DNA of 64,000 nt from assembly GCA_949825065.1 (NCBI GenBank), contig OX463846.1, positions 1,815,778 to 1,879,777 of the forward strand. Direction: 5' to 3'. Shown here piece after piece: positions 10,387 through 21,663 of this stretch. Below the pieces are notes generated by a model that worked only from the letters and a program-made list of their open reading frames with translations, was not told the origin of the DNA and did not search any database. The stretch's first letter is position 1, and each line of letters opens with the position of its first letter. The position numbers and the translations under genes are program-made. This DNA is from Odontocerum albicorne. Taxonomy: Eukaryota > Arthropoda > Insecta > Trichoptera > Odontoceridae.

Positions 10387-12665
10387 GGAAATGCAGCAAC
10401 ACAAATAGATTATTGGCTGTGTAGCAAAGAAATGCGGAAAATGTGTAGAGACTGCAAAGTCATCCCTGGAGAGCCCCTGGCAACCCAGCATCGCCTAGTG
10501 TTGCTTGAACTACTTGTGCCAAAGCTTACGTTGCCCAAAGACCAACTTAAACCGATACCAAAAATTAAATGGTTCAACATCTCAAAGGAAAAAGGCAAAC
10601 AACTAAAATCTAAAATGAAAAGTTGGATGATTGAAAATATGCAAAATTCCGACGTACTTAACCCAAATGAAATGTGGGAGGCATTGTCATAGATATGCAT
10701 AAAATATGCTAAGCAACATCTTGGAGTTTCAAAAGGTAAACTAAAAACTAAAAAAGAGTCCTGGTGGTGGTCGGATGATGTACAAAGGGGTATTAAGGAG
10801 AAAAAGATCGCTTTTAAGAACTGGTCTAACTGTGAAAATGAAACAGAGAAAGAAGGCCTCCTTCTATTATATAGGGAAGCCAAAAGAAAAGCAAAAAAAA
10901 ACTAGTAGCCTCTGCCCAACATGAGGCGATGAAAGACATATACGAAGAACTGGAAACACAACAAGGAGCTCAGAAAATATATAAAATTGCGGCACAAAGA
11001 AAAGAGAGGGCTAAATCAATCAGAACCCCTAAGTACATAGAGGATAATGAAGGCAAGCTAATCACTAAAGAAAGTAAAATATGTGAAAGATGGAAAGACT
11101 ACTACTCAGAACTACTGAATGAAGAATTTCCGAGAACCTCATATCCTTCAGAACAACAAATCTTTGGGCCAATTGTAGATATTACTCCTGCAGAAGTGGG
11201 GTTGGCCATATGTCAAATGAAAACAGAAAAAGCAGTAGGACCAGACAATATACCAACTGAATTTTGGAAAAAATGTGGTGAATGGGGACAGAATTGGCTG
11301 TGTAAGCTCTTTAATAAAATATTGGCCGGAGCCCCAATGCCAGATGAATTCCGAAGAAGCTTTCTCCTTCCCTTCTACAAAAACAAAGGAGACTCCAGGA
11401 AATGCGACAACTATAGAGGCATCAAGCTAATATCCCACACTATGAAAATCTCGAGAATCAGGAATTTGGTGGAAATACATGACAACCAGTGTGGCTTCGT
11501 ATCGGGAAAGTCAACAGTAGACGCCATTCAAACCGTTAGACTCCTTGTCGAAAAACACCGTGATGCCAAGAAAGATCTTCATAAGGTCTTCATCGATCTT
11601 GAAAAGGCATTTGACAGGGTCCCTAGAAGCCTAATTTGGGCAGCACTTAGAGCCCACAGTGTACCAGAGAAGTATGTACTTGCCATTCAGGACATGTACG
11701 ATAACGTGACAACGCAAGTGAGGTGCACTTCGGGAACTTCACCAGAATTTCCTGTAAAGGTGGGGGTACATCAAGGATCGGTACTCAGTCCGCTACTGTT
11801 CATCTTAGTCATGGACTATTTAACTAACCAGGAAACGAATAGTCTCCTAAGGATCCTACTATTTGCAGACGATATCGTATTAATAAGTGAAAAACACGAA
11901 GACCTGCAAAATAGTCTGGAAAGATGGAGAAGAATCTTGGAGGACAATGGATTGAGACTGAGCAGAAAGAAAACAGAGTGTCTGTACCTACCATTCGAGA
12001 ACACAAATGCTGTCACTCCCGTAATGCAAATGGATGGAGAAACATTACCAAATTGTGACTCCTTTAAGTATCTTGGGTCACTCATCCCTAGCGATGGAGG
12101 ATGTGCAGCAGATGTAACACATAGAATTAGTGTGGGATGGATGAAGTTTAGATCAATAACAGGAGTTCTATGTGATCCGAAAATGCCAGTAAAGTTAAAA
12201 GGAAAAGTATACCAAACAATTGTCAGACCCGCACTCCTCTATGGCTCCGAATGCTGGACGATGTATACCTCTTACTCTAGGCAACTAGAAACTGCTGAAA
12301 TGCGCATGCTAAGATGGTCAGCAGGTGTGTCCCTAAGAGACAAAATAAGAAGCTCACACATTCGTGGAAGCCTGGGTGTTACAGACATCAACAGCAAGAT
12401 GGAGGAGAGGCGATTGAGATGGTATGGGCACCTAGGACGCAGAGCACCCGATCACATTGTGAACCAGGCAATCTCCATGGATCTTCCTCGAATAACAACC
12501 AGAGGAAAACCAAGGAATTCATAGGTGGTGCAAAGAGATAACCTGATGCAGAGGCACGGCCTGGGGGACGTAGTCCGGGACAGAAGAGCATACAACCTGA
12601 GGACGAGGAGAGCTGACCCCAACAGTCTTCGCAGACAATGAGTTGGGATGGAGCCAGGGAGAGAG
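10387..12665 (+). mobile_element. RTE-like non-LTR retrotransposon, 5'-truncated
   Basis: The insertion is bounded by a 17-bp direct repeat AGCTTAAGCTAAAACTC (10370-10386 and 12666-12682), which I read as its target-site duplication. The body encodes the end of a linker region and a reverse transcriptase (next entry). The 5' part with the endonuclease is missing, as expected from incomplete target-primed reverse transcription. The 3' end has a short GA-rich tail rather than poly(A). Confidence 0.8.
10432..12524 (+). pseudogene. RTE-like ORF2 reverse transcriptase, interrupted
   Basis: The longest uninterrupted frame is 10929-12524. Reverse-transcriptase blocks are visible in order: KTEKAVGPDNIPTEFWKK (about 11225), NYRGIKLISHT (11409), NQCGFVSGKSTVDAIQ (11485), VFIDLEKAFDRVPRSLIW (11589), VHQGSVLSPLLFI (11767) and the catalytic FADD at about 11862. 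The C-terminal tail follows (YGSECWTMYT, then RRLRWYGHLGRR). A short deletion seems to have removed residues after TMKI. Upstream pieces in the same element (10432-10692, 10700-10905) carry stops or frame breaks. All catalytic residues visible are intact but the ORF is truncated and broken, so activity is unlikely. Confidence 0.85.
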
Positions 12666-12898
12666 AGCTTAAGCTAAAACTCTACTTAGGCACAGCTAGT
12701 GTATTTGCCAGCACTAAGAACGGGAGGGACGCAAATTGCAAACTGCCTTAGGGTGCCATCTACATAAATACGGTACTACCGATAGAAGACATCACTTAAA
12801 AAAGAAATGGACGTTCCATTATTTCACCTTTCTAGAGTCTAAGGTCCATCAACAATATTACTATTATAACACTTAGCGCTTTCTATCTCCTTTCTCAG

Positions 12899-13111
12899 TA
12901 TTACAACTCGAGTTTGGTGATTAATCAAAAAAAACTGTGTGACTACCGGAACAACATCTACCCGGACTTCTTGTTCGAGTGGTGGACCAGTTCTGGCTGC
13001 TATACCTTCTTGCAATCCCATCTTGTCAATACGTCAGTCCCGAGGAATGTCAGCCGCTGTATTTACTCAGTCACACCTACAATAAAACCGGCGATTCCGT
13101 GTTTTTTGATC
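12899..13111 (+). CDS. secretin-family GPCR, exon 2 (Cys-containing ectodomain)
   Basis: A 71-codon exon (residues 92-162), phase 0 at both ends. A strong acceptor (TATCTCCTTTCTCAG) ends at 12898 and the donor GTAAGT begins at 13112. It reads YYNSSLVINQKKLCDYR, then FEWWTSSGCYTF, NTSVPRNVSRCIYSV and PCFLI. It contains four Cys and three N-glycosylation sequons (NSS, NTS, NVS), fitting an extracellular segment. It is placed in the receptor because it lies between exons whose phases are both 0, is open across the whole splice interval, and has no transposon-like content. An alternative is that it is skipped in some transcripts. Confidence 0.65.
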
Positions 13112-13389
13112 GTAAGTATACGCATTCCTTCATTTATGATAAATAAATAAATATAGTTTTATTGATAGCAACATAACATAGTATGTACATATTTAAATAC
13201 ATACCAAAATCGCATATGGTACTAGTATATATGACAATCTCAAGATAAATAGTGGAAAATACATTTAAAAGAGAAGTTATCAAAAGATCTGGGCTCATCT
13301 CATAACATCCCCCCGGCCGAGATACACTCCACCAATATAAAGCGAACCCTACCGCGAAGATACCAGATGTTTTTCAGCCCACACCCTTG

Positions 13390-13870
13390 CACATGTAGAT
13401 TAAGAAAAAAAAAACAGAAAATTAATGAATTGCAGAAAAAAAAACAAAAAGTAAGCCCACAAATACCACCTCAGAGTCTTTCTGTCTTCCTTAGCATTAT
13501 TGGGGTTTCCTCGGGACCTCTTACTAGGGACATTAAGTTTCTGTGCCCTGTTTCCTATATACTCTGGCAGTCTTCTGCTGACTTGTCCATACCATCGCAG
13601 CCTGCTCTCTTGAATCTTGTCAGAGATGTCTCGTACACCTAGATTCCCACGGATGTAAGAGCTTCGGATCCTGTCAAGCCTTGTGACGCCACACATCCAT
13701 CTCAACATTTTCATCTCAGCTGTCTGTATGGCACGGACGTACTCGTACCTTAGGGAGGTATTCCAGATTTTTGAGCCATATGTGAGCACAGGCCGAATGA
13801 CACTCTTGTAAACTAGCTCTTTGAGTTTGAGGGGTATCTTTTTATCACAAGTCATACCCGCGACTTCTTT
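13390..13870 (-). pseudogene. RTE-like ORF2 C-terminal fragment
   Basis: The minus strand encodes KLKELVYKSVIRPVLTYGSK, then AEMKMLRWMCGVTRLDRIRS, ESRLRWYGQVSRR and RSRGNPNNAKEDR. It parallels the C-terminal tail of the element at 10387-12665 but is a diverged lineage. An A-rich run (T/A on the + strand near 13400-13445) marks its 3' end. Confidence 0.7.
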
Positions 13871-13889
13871 TTATCACAAGTCACACCCG

Positions 13890-14560
13890 CATAAACTGAA
13901 GTGAACCCATTCTTACAGAAAACATTAATTTAAATTGTCCTTGCATTGGGTGTTAACATTAATTTTGTCCGTTTTTTTTCAAATGAAGAGAACAAGAGGA
14001 CACAACTAAAAAAAATTACAACAAATTAGTCAATAATCTATACTCCTTCATTATTTACAACTTCTTGCCAACGTTCTACAAGTTTTTCAATGCCTGTGCG
14101 ATAAAAACCATCCGGTCTTGACTCGAGGAATTCGTCCAACCATGTCTGCAATTCGACGTCATTATTGAAGGAAAAACCATCGACGAGCTGTCCTTTCATT
14201 CATAGCATCTTCACCGTACACTTAGCAAATATCGCGAGCAGCTCGAAAATGCTCACTTTCGTCTACTTGACATTCTATTTTGAAGGCTTGTAATCAAATA
14301 AAATAATATATGTAACGTAAAAGCAAACACAATATATTGTAGAGCAGAAAATTTTCTTTCGAATGACGTATAATCTTTACCATTTTGTTTTACTTTTGGT
14401 GCTCATTTTCAAATTTGGAAAAAAATGGACACAACTTATGTTAACACCTAATACATATTTTTTTAACCTATTTATGAATCTTTAGGCGCCCCCTTTGGCT
14501 TGACCCCCCAAGGCAAATACATAGGTTTGCCTGTTAGCAAATTAGGCTCTGTATATGTAT
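13890..14560. repeat. interspersed repeat Q, split by a mariner MITE
   Basis: Flanking halves 13893-13945 (ATAAACTGAAGTGAACCCAT...) and 14460-14545 (CCTATTTATGAATCTTTAGG...) match the uninterrupted copy at 28265-28430. The insertion at 13947-14449 is a mariner-derived MITE. Confidence 0.6.
13947..14449 (-). mobile_element. mariner-derived MITE, copy 1
   Basis: Terminal repeats are GGGTGTTAACATTAATTTTG and the reverse of ...CATAAGTTGTGTCC...GTTAACACC, with TA adjoining the right end. The minus strand retains mariner transposase pieces: a damaged N-terminus and the C-terminus (FNNDVELQTWLDEFLESRPD, then EKLVERWQEVVNNEGV). The catalytic centre is deleted. A second copy is at 39412-40208. It is inserted into repeat Q, whose empty site is present at 28265-28430. 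Confidence 0.7.
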
Positions 14561-14689
14561 ATGTATACATATTAAGTATCAAGTCAGTAAAATGTGTATT
14601 TCCTTGTTAAATTCCTACTTTATATTTTATCACATACTTGTCGTACAACCCTGAAAAAAGTTATTTTATATTTTCCTCGCTATTTGAAT

Positions 14690-15080
14690 TCAGATATGTA
14701 TGGATTTGATAATTATAGCGAGACATGGATGCTCACAGTAAAGAACATACAAAAGCTCCAGACCGCACAAAGGGGCATGTAGAGATGCATGTTGGGATAT
14801 ACTAAAAGAGACCGTAAACGAAACACGTGGATTCGCAATATTACAAAGGTAGAATACGTTATAAAGGTGTGCCAAAGAATGAAGTGGCAATGGGCAGGAC
14901 ACGTAGCCAGAATGTCAGACTCCCGATGAACATCCGAAATAATCCAATGCTACCCAAGAGGCCCAGAAGAAGACCGAAGGTACGCTGGATAGATGAAATC
15001 AGGAAGCATGGCAGCATCACATGGCATCAACGAGCAAAAAACCGAACTATTTGGAGTCAACTTGGGGAGACATGTTGACT
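14690..15080 (+). pseudogene. RTE-type LINE 3' fragment (same family as 24278-27097)
   Basis: Encodes SETWMLTVKNIQKLQTAQRG, then a stop where the relative has Ser-Met-Glu, then GYTKRDRKRNTWIRNITKVE, MKWQWAGHVARMSDSR, PRRRPKVRWIDEIRKHGSIT and WSQLGET. It is nearly identical to 26690-27055 but has in-frame stops and a small deletion. A dead 5'-truncated copy. Confidence 0.8.
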
Positions 15081-15184
15081 CCAAATAGTTCGATTTTTGC
15101 TACTATTCAAGATACTTATGTCGCCGCCGAAGGACGAGTCCTTTTGGATAGTTCGTTGTTCGTCAGTACATAATGTCGCACTCA

Positions 15185-15375
15185 TAAAATAAAATTAAGA
15201 ATTTTTCGATATTCTAGTGTAGATCGCGCTGAATTTATTTTATATCCTTATAACAGCGTGGATGATGGTGGGATCGAACCAAACCGACGTAATCTAGTAA
15301 GGTTTTTGTGAAAGTATTGGCGACTTGCTAAACCAATTGAACTCTAGACCTTATGCCACTTTATTTATTCAAGTA
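15185..15375 (-). repeat. tRNA-like SINE relic
   Basis: On the minus strand, GTCTAGAGTTCAATTGGTTT (15355 downward) resembles an A-box region and GGTTCGATCCC (about 15279-15269) a B box. Related sequence recurs at 15690-15760 and 4800-4900. No tRNA fold was confirmed. Confidence 0.4.
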
Positions 15376-15445
15376 TACTTACTGCTCTACGAGTCATTTT
15401 CCATCTCCTGTAATGTCAAACCTTAAGTCTGTCATCACTACTATT

Positions 15446-15662
15446 CTTTTCACACTTAGTCGACACTCAGTGATGTCTTTTCACACTTAGTCGACACTCA
15501 GTGACGTCTTTTCACACTTAGTCGACACTCAGTGATGTCTTTTCACACTTAGTCGACACTCAGTGACGTCTTTTCACATTTAGTCGACACTCAGTGATGT
15601 ATTTTCACACTTAGTCGACACTCAGTGACGTCTTTTCACACTTAGTCGACACTCAATGACGT
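15446..15662. repeat. 31-bp tandem repeat, 7 copies
   Basis: The unit starts CTTTTCACACTTAGTCGACA and ends GTGAYGT. Copies alternate between TGATGT and TGACGT endings, suggesting growth by duplication of a 62-bp pair. Confidence 0.9.
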
Positions 15663-15924
15663 CGCGCTTATCAAAAAAAATAAAGAAGATTTCGATGTGG
15701 ATTTATTTTGTTCCCCATAATCGCATGGGTTGTGGTGAGATCAAACTGAACATATGCAATATTTTACACTTCTTTAATCTTGTTTAAATAGATAATTAGA
15801 ACTCTACTGTGGATGAAATAAATTGAATACAATTGCAAATCACTATATATGCGCACCACTAAAGTGAATCACCTCAATGTGGAGCACTACTGTATATAAA
15901 AAAAATAAGTGAAATTGATTTCAG

Positions 15925-16096
15925 ATAGACAAGAATGGTGAGATGAAGTGTTACCAGATACACGAGTCCATTCCGGAGGCCGTGGACATGGTAAAAAGAA
16001 CCGTTGTCTCGGATGCTGCCTTTAAGAAGTGGAAAGACTGTAGCAGGGCAGCCATGAGTTGCTGTTATGATATACAGCTGCATCAGCAAAAACCAG
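15925..16096 (+). CDS. secretin-family GPCR, exon 3 (hormone-receptor domain, first part)
   Basis: 57 codons plus one base (residues 163-219 and the G of codon 220). The acceptor TTGATTTCAG ends at 15924 and the donor GTATTA begins at 16097, giving phase 0 in and phase 1 out. It encodes CYQIHESIPEAV, then FKKWKDCSRAAMSCCYD. The W..C...A..CC pattern is the first part of the extracellular hormone-receptor (HormR) domain of class B receptors, where these Cys form conserved disulfides with those in the next two exons. Confidence 0.85.
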
Positions 16097-16166
16097 GTAT
16101 TAAATATCAGGGCTTCGCTACTGTACGTGTGTAGAGCATTGTAGTAGCAAGCTCACTTGACCTTAA

Positions 16167-16793
16167 CCCTTCCCTTACGGTGATAAAAATGAAACGCGTG
16201 TTCCGGTGTTGGGTAGTGAGTACGCGATCAAAAATTAGTGATTTTAAATCGGAAAAATAAGAGCATTCATAGATAATCCCCTTAATTAATTATAATTGAA
16301 GTTAAAAATTATAATAATTGAGATTTATTTGCTGAAAACATTAAAAAACTATCTGGCACCGCTCACGGAACGGGCGTAGGTCTAGTCTCGTTGCCAGCTC
16401 AACAGCTACTGCAGCGCGGCAGGGTTGGGGGCTAACTCGGGCGTCGCTTACACTTGCGAGGTGGAGACAATTGCGCTCCTCGCTATTCAGTGACGTATGC
16501 AAAAGTGAGATGCGAATATAGTGTCGCGCTTCCCGCATACTTTTCACCTATCGTCAAGACCCAAGATCGAGGCACTCACAGCGTTTAAATGCGAATTTGT
16601 TTCCGATATTCAGAAAATACTTACGATGTAGTCAATAAATTCTGATTATTATTAATATTATTTTTTAAATCAATGCGTAAATATATTATGGAGGAATACC
16701 TAGAATCTTAACCTTGTATTTATTATATTTATAGAGATATTGATGGTTATTTGAAGCAACGTGTAGAAGATACCCAACACCGGGAAGGAAAGG
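16167..16793 (-). mobile_element. TTAA-flanked MITE, family P, copy 4
   Basis: TTAA flanks at 16163-16166 and 16794-16797, with ends as in 4065-4685. It lies in the intron only 70 bases downstream of exon 3. Confidence 0.8.
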
Positions 16794-16903
16794 TTAATTT
16801 AACCATTTTAATGCCAAGGATGGAATTATCTGGATAATTAATCCGTACCCCACATACTAATTGCAGTTATATATGTGTTCATACTATTGAGCTTATATTA
16901 CCA

Positions 16904-17275
16904 ATTTTTTTTTTTTTTTTTTTATCCACTTTGCACGGATTTCTCCTGTTACACAAAGAGGGTCTGCTTCTAGCGTTAGCTTATTCGTTAGGAAGAATAT
17001 CAGCCAGGATTCTTCTCATACTGCTAGACGGTACCGAGAATATATCAACCGTGTCATTCAGTTGGTTCAATATCTCTATATCACGCGTGACTGAGTGTTT
17101 GACCATGATATTCGTCCTGTAAGTTTGTATGTAGAACAGAGGGTGATTTCTAGCACGGCTATATTTATTGGGTACATATAAACTTAGTGCTTCTAGAATC
17201 GCGGGACAGTTAAAACAACCTTGGAAAACCTTTATTAGGAATATCGCAATGGATTCTTGCCTTCTTGTTTCGAGT
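16904..17275 (-). pseudogene. Jockey-like LINE C-terminal fragment (family K), copy 2
   Basis: Minus-strand copy of the fragment at 7771-8160, with a poly(A) run (T-run 16904-16923) at its 3' end. It is nearly collinear with copy 1 and ends at the same ETRRQES region. Confidence 0.65.
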
Positions 17276-17730
17276 TTTGTTATATTTTATAATTAGTACG
17301 GTTACTGCCATCTCTGTAGAAAATTGTGAATATTTTTGTCAATTGTTAAGATGAATGTTCTTTGAGATATTGTCATTTTTCTTAAGTGTTTTGTTTGACA
17401 ACAGTTATACGTGTATGTCGCTAGGATTGGCATGTCAGTAATTTTTTTAAGAGGATTCCCCATAATTTTTTAGTTATTTGTGTTGCAATACTTTTTTGGC
17501 ATAATTTATCTCGTGTGTCGTAAAAAATTGTCTGAAATGGTGAATTTTAATGCTTATTTAATACTTATTTGACTTTTATATCTAAAATCTTTGTTTATAC
17601 AGCATAAACATTTATTGCTATTACGTTATAAGTAGTCTTTCCATAAAATATAAATCAAATTTGCGTTACGTATAAAGTGGAAGCTCTGAGGCTAGATTAT
17701 TATATTGTATTATGATACACTTTCATTGTA
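17276..17730. other. gene-free intron sequence
   Basis: AT-rich, no coding frame, no transposon ends recognised. Confidence 0.4.
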
Positions 17731-17734
17731 TATA

Positions 17735-17845
17735 CCATATTGTAGTACAATCTGGCAGGTTTGTTGTCATGTAGAAATGTTTTCCAACTAGATTTTAAGT
17801 GAAAACCAGCTTGTGACTTACTTGGGATGGTTGTACCTTGGGACT
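17735..17845 (-). repeat. LINE 3'-end fragment (family J), minus strand
   Basis: Diverged reverse complement of the family J tail (ACAATCTGGCAGGTTTGTTG, then CATGTAGAAATG), as at 7638-7770. Confidence 0.4.
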
Positions 17846-17849
17846 TACT

Positions 17850-18235
17850 TTAAGTAAAAACAAACTTAGAATCGTTAACATCACGAATGATTTGCTTCGG
17901 TATTTGGGCGCATTTTCTTTCTATGGCTGCTCTTAATTTATTTATTTTTGTCGATTTTGTATCATACATTTTATCTTTGATTCCCATAAAAACAATCCAG
18001 TGGCATGAATTCTGGGGAGCGTGGGAGATATTCAATGCCACCTCTACTTCCAATCCCTGTGTTTGGCAAATTTTCATTAATATTGTCCCTCCCATCACGA
18101 CAATAGTGGGGAGGTGCAAGAAAATACTGGAAACAGAACAGCACTCCTGGGTTTGTGTGTAGAAACTTGTCCAGATGTCTCATACACTGGTTCATTGTCA
18201 CATCACTCACTACACTATTTGGCAGTATTATCATT
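17850..18235 (-). pseudogene. decayed transposase C-terminus fused to LINE tail
   Basis: The minus strand reads GGIEYLPRSPEFMPLDCF, then the KDKMYDTKSTKINKLRAAIE frame and PKQIIRDV. This is the C-terminal pattern of Tc1/mariner-like transposases (compare WPPRSCDLTPLDYFLWG at 9720). Immediately beyond, 18234-18145 reads LPNSVVSDVTMNQCMRHLDK, a LINE C-terminal motif also present at 50690-50800. Both are broken by stops. Confidence 0.5.
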
Positions 18236-18688
18236 ATAGCCAGGCAGCATAAATGCTGTTAATATCTATATCTTGCAGGAAATAAAAATCTTCTTCACTC
18301 CTCAACTCTTCACAAATGTGTGAAATGACAAATTCAATATTTTGATCTGGGTTATCAGAAAAACTGTAACTGGGTAAAGAGTTAAGTCTTGGCCTTTTAA
18401 GCTCCTTTGGTCTTTGATAAATTGCGATGTTCACAAGTTTGAGGGTACTCATAGAGACGTGAAATGTTAAATCTTTAAATGTGCAATCTTACAGAAATGT
18501 CAGTCACAACTGCCGTGTCATTATTAGGGCATCAAAGAAGGCAGTTTTGATCGCACTATGTACATACTATCACGCCGTTATCCTGTCGGGGTAGGTAGAC
18601 AGGAGAGATCTCTAGACTTTCTTATCGTGACATAAATCGCCTCTTCTATATAAATACGCATTCGCATATAGCTCCTATAATTTCTCTG

Positions 18689-20796
18689 ACTTTTTGCATT
18701 TTCTTCCAATATATCCGTGCTAGTACTAAAATACTTTTTGCATTTTCTTCCAATATATCCGAGCTAGTACTAAAATACTTTTTGCATTTTCTTCCAATAT
18801 ATCCGAGCTAGTACTAAAATACTTTTTGCATTTTCTTCCAATATATCCAAGCTAGTACTAAAATACTTTTTGCATTTTCTTCCAATATATACAAGCTAGT
18901 ACTAAAATATTTTTTGCATTTTATTCCAATATATCCGAGCTAGTACTAAAATACTTTTTGCATTTTTTTCCAATATATCCGAGCTAGTACTAAAATACTT
19001 TTTGCATTTTCTTCCATATATCCAAGCTAGTACTAAAATACTTTTTCCATTTTCTTCCAATATATCCGAGCTAGTACTAAAATACTTTTTGCATTTTCTT
19101 CCAATATATCCGAGCTAGTACTAAAATACTTTTTGCATTTTCTTCCAATATATCCAAGCTAGTACTAAAATACTTTTTGCATTTTCTTCCAATATATACA
19201 AGCTAGTACTAAAATATTTTTTGCATTTTATTCCAATATATCCGAGCTAGTACTAAAATACTTTTTGCATTTTCTTCCAATATATCCGAGCTAGTACTAA
19301 AATACTTTTTGCATTTTCTTCCATATATCCAAGCTAGTACTAAAATACTTTTTGCATTTTCTTCCAATATATCCAAGCTAGTACTAAAATACTTTTTGCA
19401 TTTTCTTCCAATATATCCGAGCTAGTACTAAAATACTTTTTCCATTTTCTTCCAATATATCCGAGCTAGTACTAAAATACTTTTTGCATTTTCTTCCAAT
19501 ATATCCGAGCTAGTACTAAAATACTTTTTGCATTTTCTTCCAATATACCCGAGCTAGTAATAAAATAATTTTTGCTTTTTCTTCCAATATATCCAAGCAA
19601 GTACTAAAATACTTTTTGCATTTTCTTCCAATATATCCGAGCTAGTACTAAAATACTTTTGGCATTTTCTTCCAATATATCCGAGCTAGTACTAAAATAC
19701 TTTTTGCATTTTCTTCCAATATATCCAAGCTAGTACTAAAATACTTTTTGCATTTTCTTCCAATATATCCGAGCTAGTACTAAAATACTTTTTGCATTTT
19801 CTTCCAATATATCCGAGCTAGTACTAAAATACTTTTTGCATTTTCTTCCAATATATCCAAGCTAGTACTAAAATACTTTTTGCATTTTCTTCCAATATAT
19901 CCAAGCTAGTACTAAAATACTTTTTGCATTTTCTTCCAATATATCCGAGCTAGTACTAAAATACTTTTTGCATTTTCTTCCAATATATACAAGCTAGTAC
20001 TAAAATATTTTTGCATTTTATTCCAATATATCCGAGCTAGTACTAAAATACTTTTTGAATTTTCTTCCAATATATCCGAGCTAGTACTAAAATACTTTTT
20101 GCATTTTCTTCCATATATCCAAGCTAGTACTAAAATGCTTTTTGCATTTTCTTCCAATATATCCAAGCTAGTACTAAAATACTTTTTGCATTTTCTTCCA
20201 ATATATCCGAGCTAGTACTAAAATACTTTTTCCATTTTCTTCAAATATATCCGAGCTAGTACTAAAATACTTTTTGCATTTTCTTCCAATATATCCAAGC
20301 TAGTACTAAAATACTTTTTGCATTTTCTTCCAATATATCCGAGCTAGTACTAAAATACTTTTTCCATTTTCTTCCAACATATCCGAGCTAGTACTAAAAT
20401 ACTTTTTGCATTTTCTTCCAATATATCCGAGCTAGTACTAAAATACTTTTTGCATTTTCTTCCAATATATCCAAGCTAGTACTAAAATACTTTTTGCATT
20501 TTCTTCCAATATATCCAAGCTAGTACTAAAATACTTTTTGCATTTTCTTCCAATATATCCGAGCTAGTACTAAAATACTTTTTGCATTTTCTTCCAATAT
20601 ATCCGAGCTAGTACTAAAATACTTTTTCCATTTTCTTCCAATATATCAGAGCTAGTACTAAAATACTTTTTGCATTTTCTTCCAATATATCCAAGCTAGT
20701 ACTAAAATACTTTTTGCATTTTCTTCCAATATATCCGAGCTAGTACTAAAATACTTTTTGCATTTTCTTCCAATATATACAAGCTAGTACTAAAAT
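18689..20796. repeat. 44-bp minisatellite, about 48 copies
   Basis: The unit contains CTAGTACTAAAATACTTTTT, GCATTTTCTTCCAATATATC and CRAG. Most units differ only at CGAG versus CAAG. Rare variants (TATACAAG, the 43-bp unit CTTCCATATATCC, TTTATTCC) recur at fixed distances, giving higher-order periods of about 307 and 790 bases. Located in the intron between exons 3 and 4. Short antisense frames through it are repeat artefacts. Confidence 0.95.
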
Positions 20797-20867
20797 AGTT
20801 CATGGACTATCTATTATTTTGGCATATTTTGATTCAAGTATATATGTTTTAGTCCCCCATTGTCTTT

Positions 20868-21450
20868 GTTTCCTATTGCTACACTATGCTCCTTAACTGT
20901 CCCGCCACCCCTCTTATCTTGCCAAAAATTTTCAGCATATTTCTAATAATGGATTAGCGCTACGCTCAAACAGAAATTGTCTATTGGCATTTCCAGTTCA
21001 CCGCTCCTCTTTTTATACGTCATCCTTTACTGTCCATGCAGTGAGACTCTGGAATCAGTTACAAACCAATATAAGACTCGCTCTGTCATTGGCATGCTTT
21101 AAGAAGCGACTGAAAAAACTCTTAATTTCTAGTCAGTAAAATAACGTGTTTCATTCCTGATTTTTCTTTTCCTTTCCTCTCCACCAATCCTTTCCTTTCC
21201 TTTTGATTGACGATATCTCACTTTATATGAGAAATAATGTTCGGGTTTTAAATAATCTTTGTGGGGTTTGTAGGCATAATATGTGTTTATGGATTTCGTG
21301 GGGATGGATAGTCATTTGAATGATTTATGCGACTACGTAACTTGCTTCATTTACTTTTTTGTCTGATTGGTTGGAAGAGATTGCCACCTGGCAATAACCC
21401 CGCCAGATTGTATTTGCAATCAAAGTGTTAAATAAATATGTTTTATATTA
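20868..21450 (+). repeat. Jockey-like LINE 3' end (family J), copy 1
   Basis: Truncated copy of the tail whose fuller form is at 51160-51920. It retains the coding remnant SFTVHAV.LWNQLQTN and KKRLKKLLIS, a long 3' UTR (GTGTTTCATTCCTGATTTTT) and the end GCCAGATTGTATTTGCAATC...AATAAATA. Confidence 0.7.
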
Positions 21451-21540
21451 AGTTTGATTGCACTTTATGTTATGTTTTACATAAAATTAAGACACTCCTA
21501 TTTTTACATAATAAAGAATTTATCAATAATAACTTTTAAG

Positions 21541-21663
21541 ACAATAATACATGTCGCTCTACCTGGGACGCCTGGACCTGTTGGCTCCCTAGTTCTGCCG
21601 GGATGGTTCACAGTGAAGTCTGCAATGAATTTGCCTACTCCAATACCGGGCCCTCTTGCAATC
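21541..21663 (+). CDS. secretin-family GPCR, exon 4 (hormone-receptor domain core)
   Basis: 123 bases: two bases completing codon 220 (G|AC, Asp), then codons 221-260 and the first base of codon 261. The acceptor AACTTTTAAG ends at 21540 and the donor GTAAGT begins at 21664. In this frame it encodes NNTCRSTWDAWTCWLPSSAG, then MVHSEVCNEFAY and GPSCN. The C..TWD.W.CW....AG.....C signature is diagnostic of the class B hormone-receptor domain (TWDGW is usual; here TWDAW). No frame other than the spliced one gives this motif. Confidence 0.93.

Noticed and set aside
18234..18452. 72-codon minus-strand frame as an unknown host exon
   Set aside because: No flanking splice signals of note, next to transposase and LINE debris; insufficient evidence.
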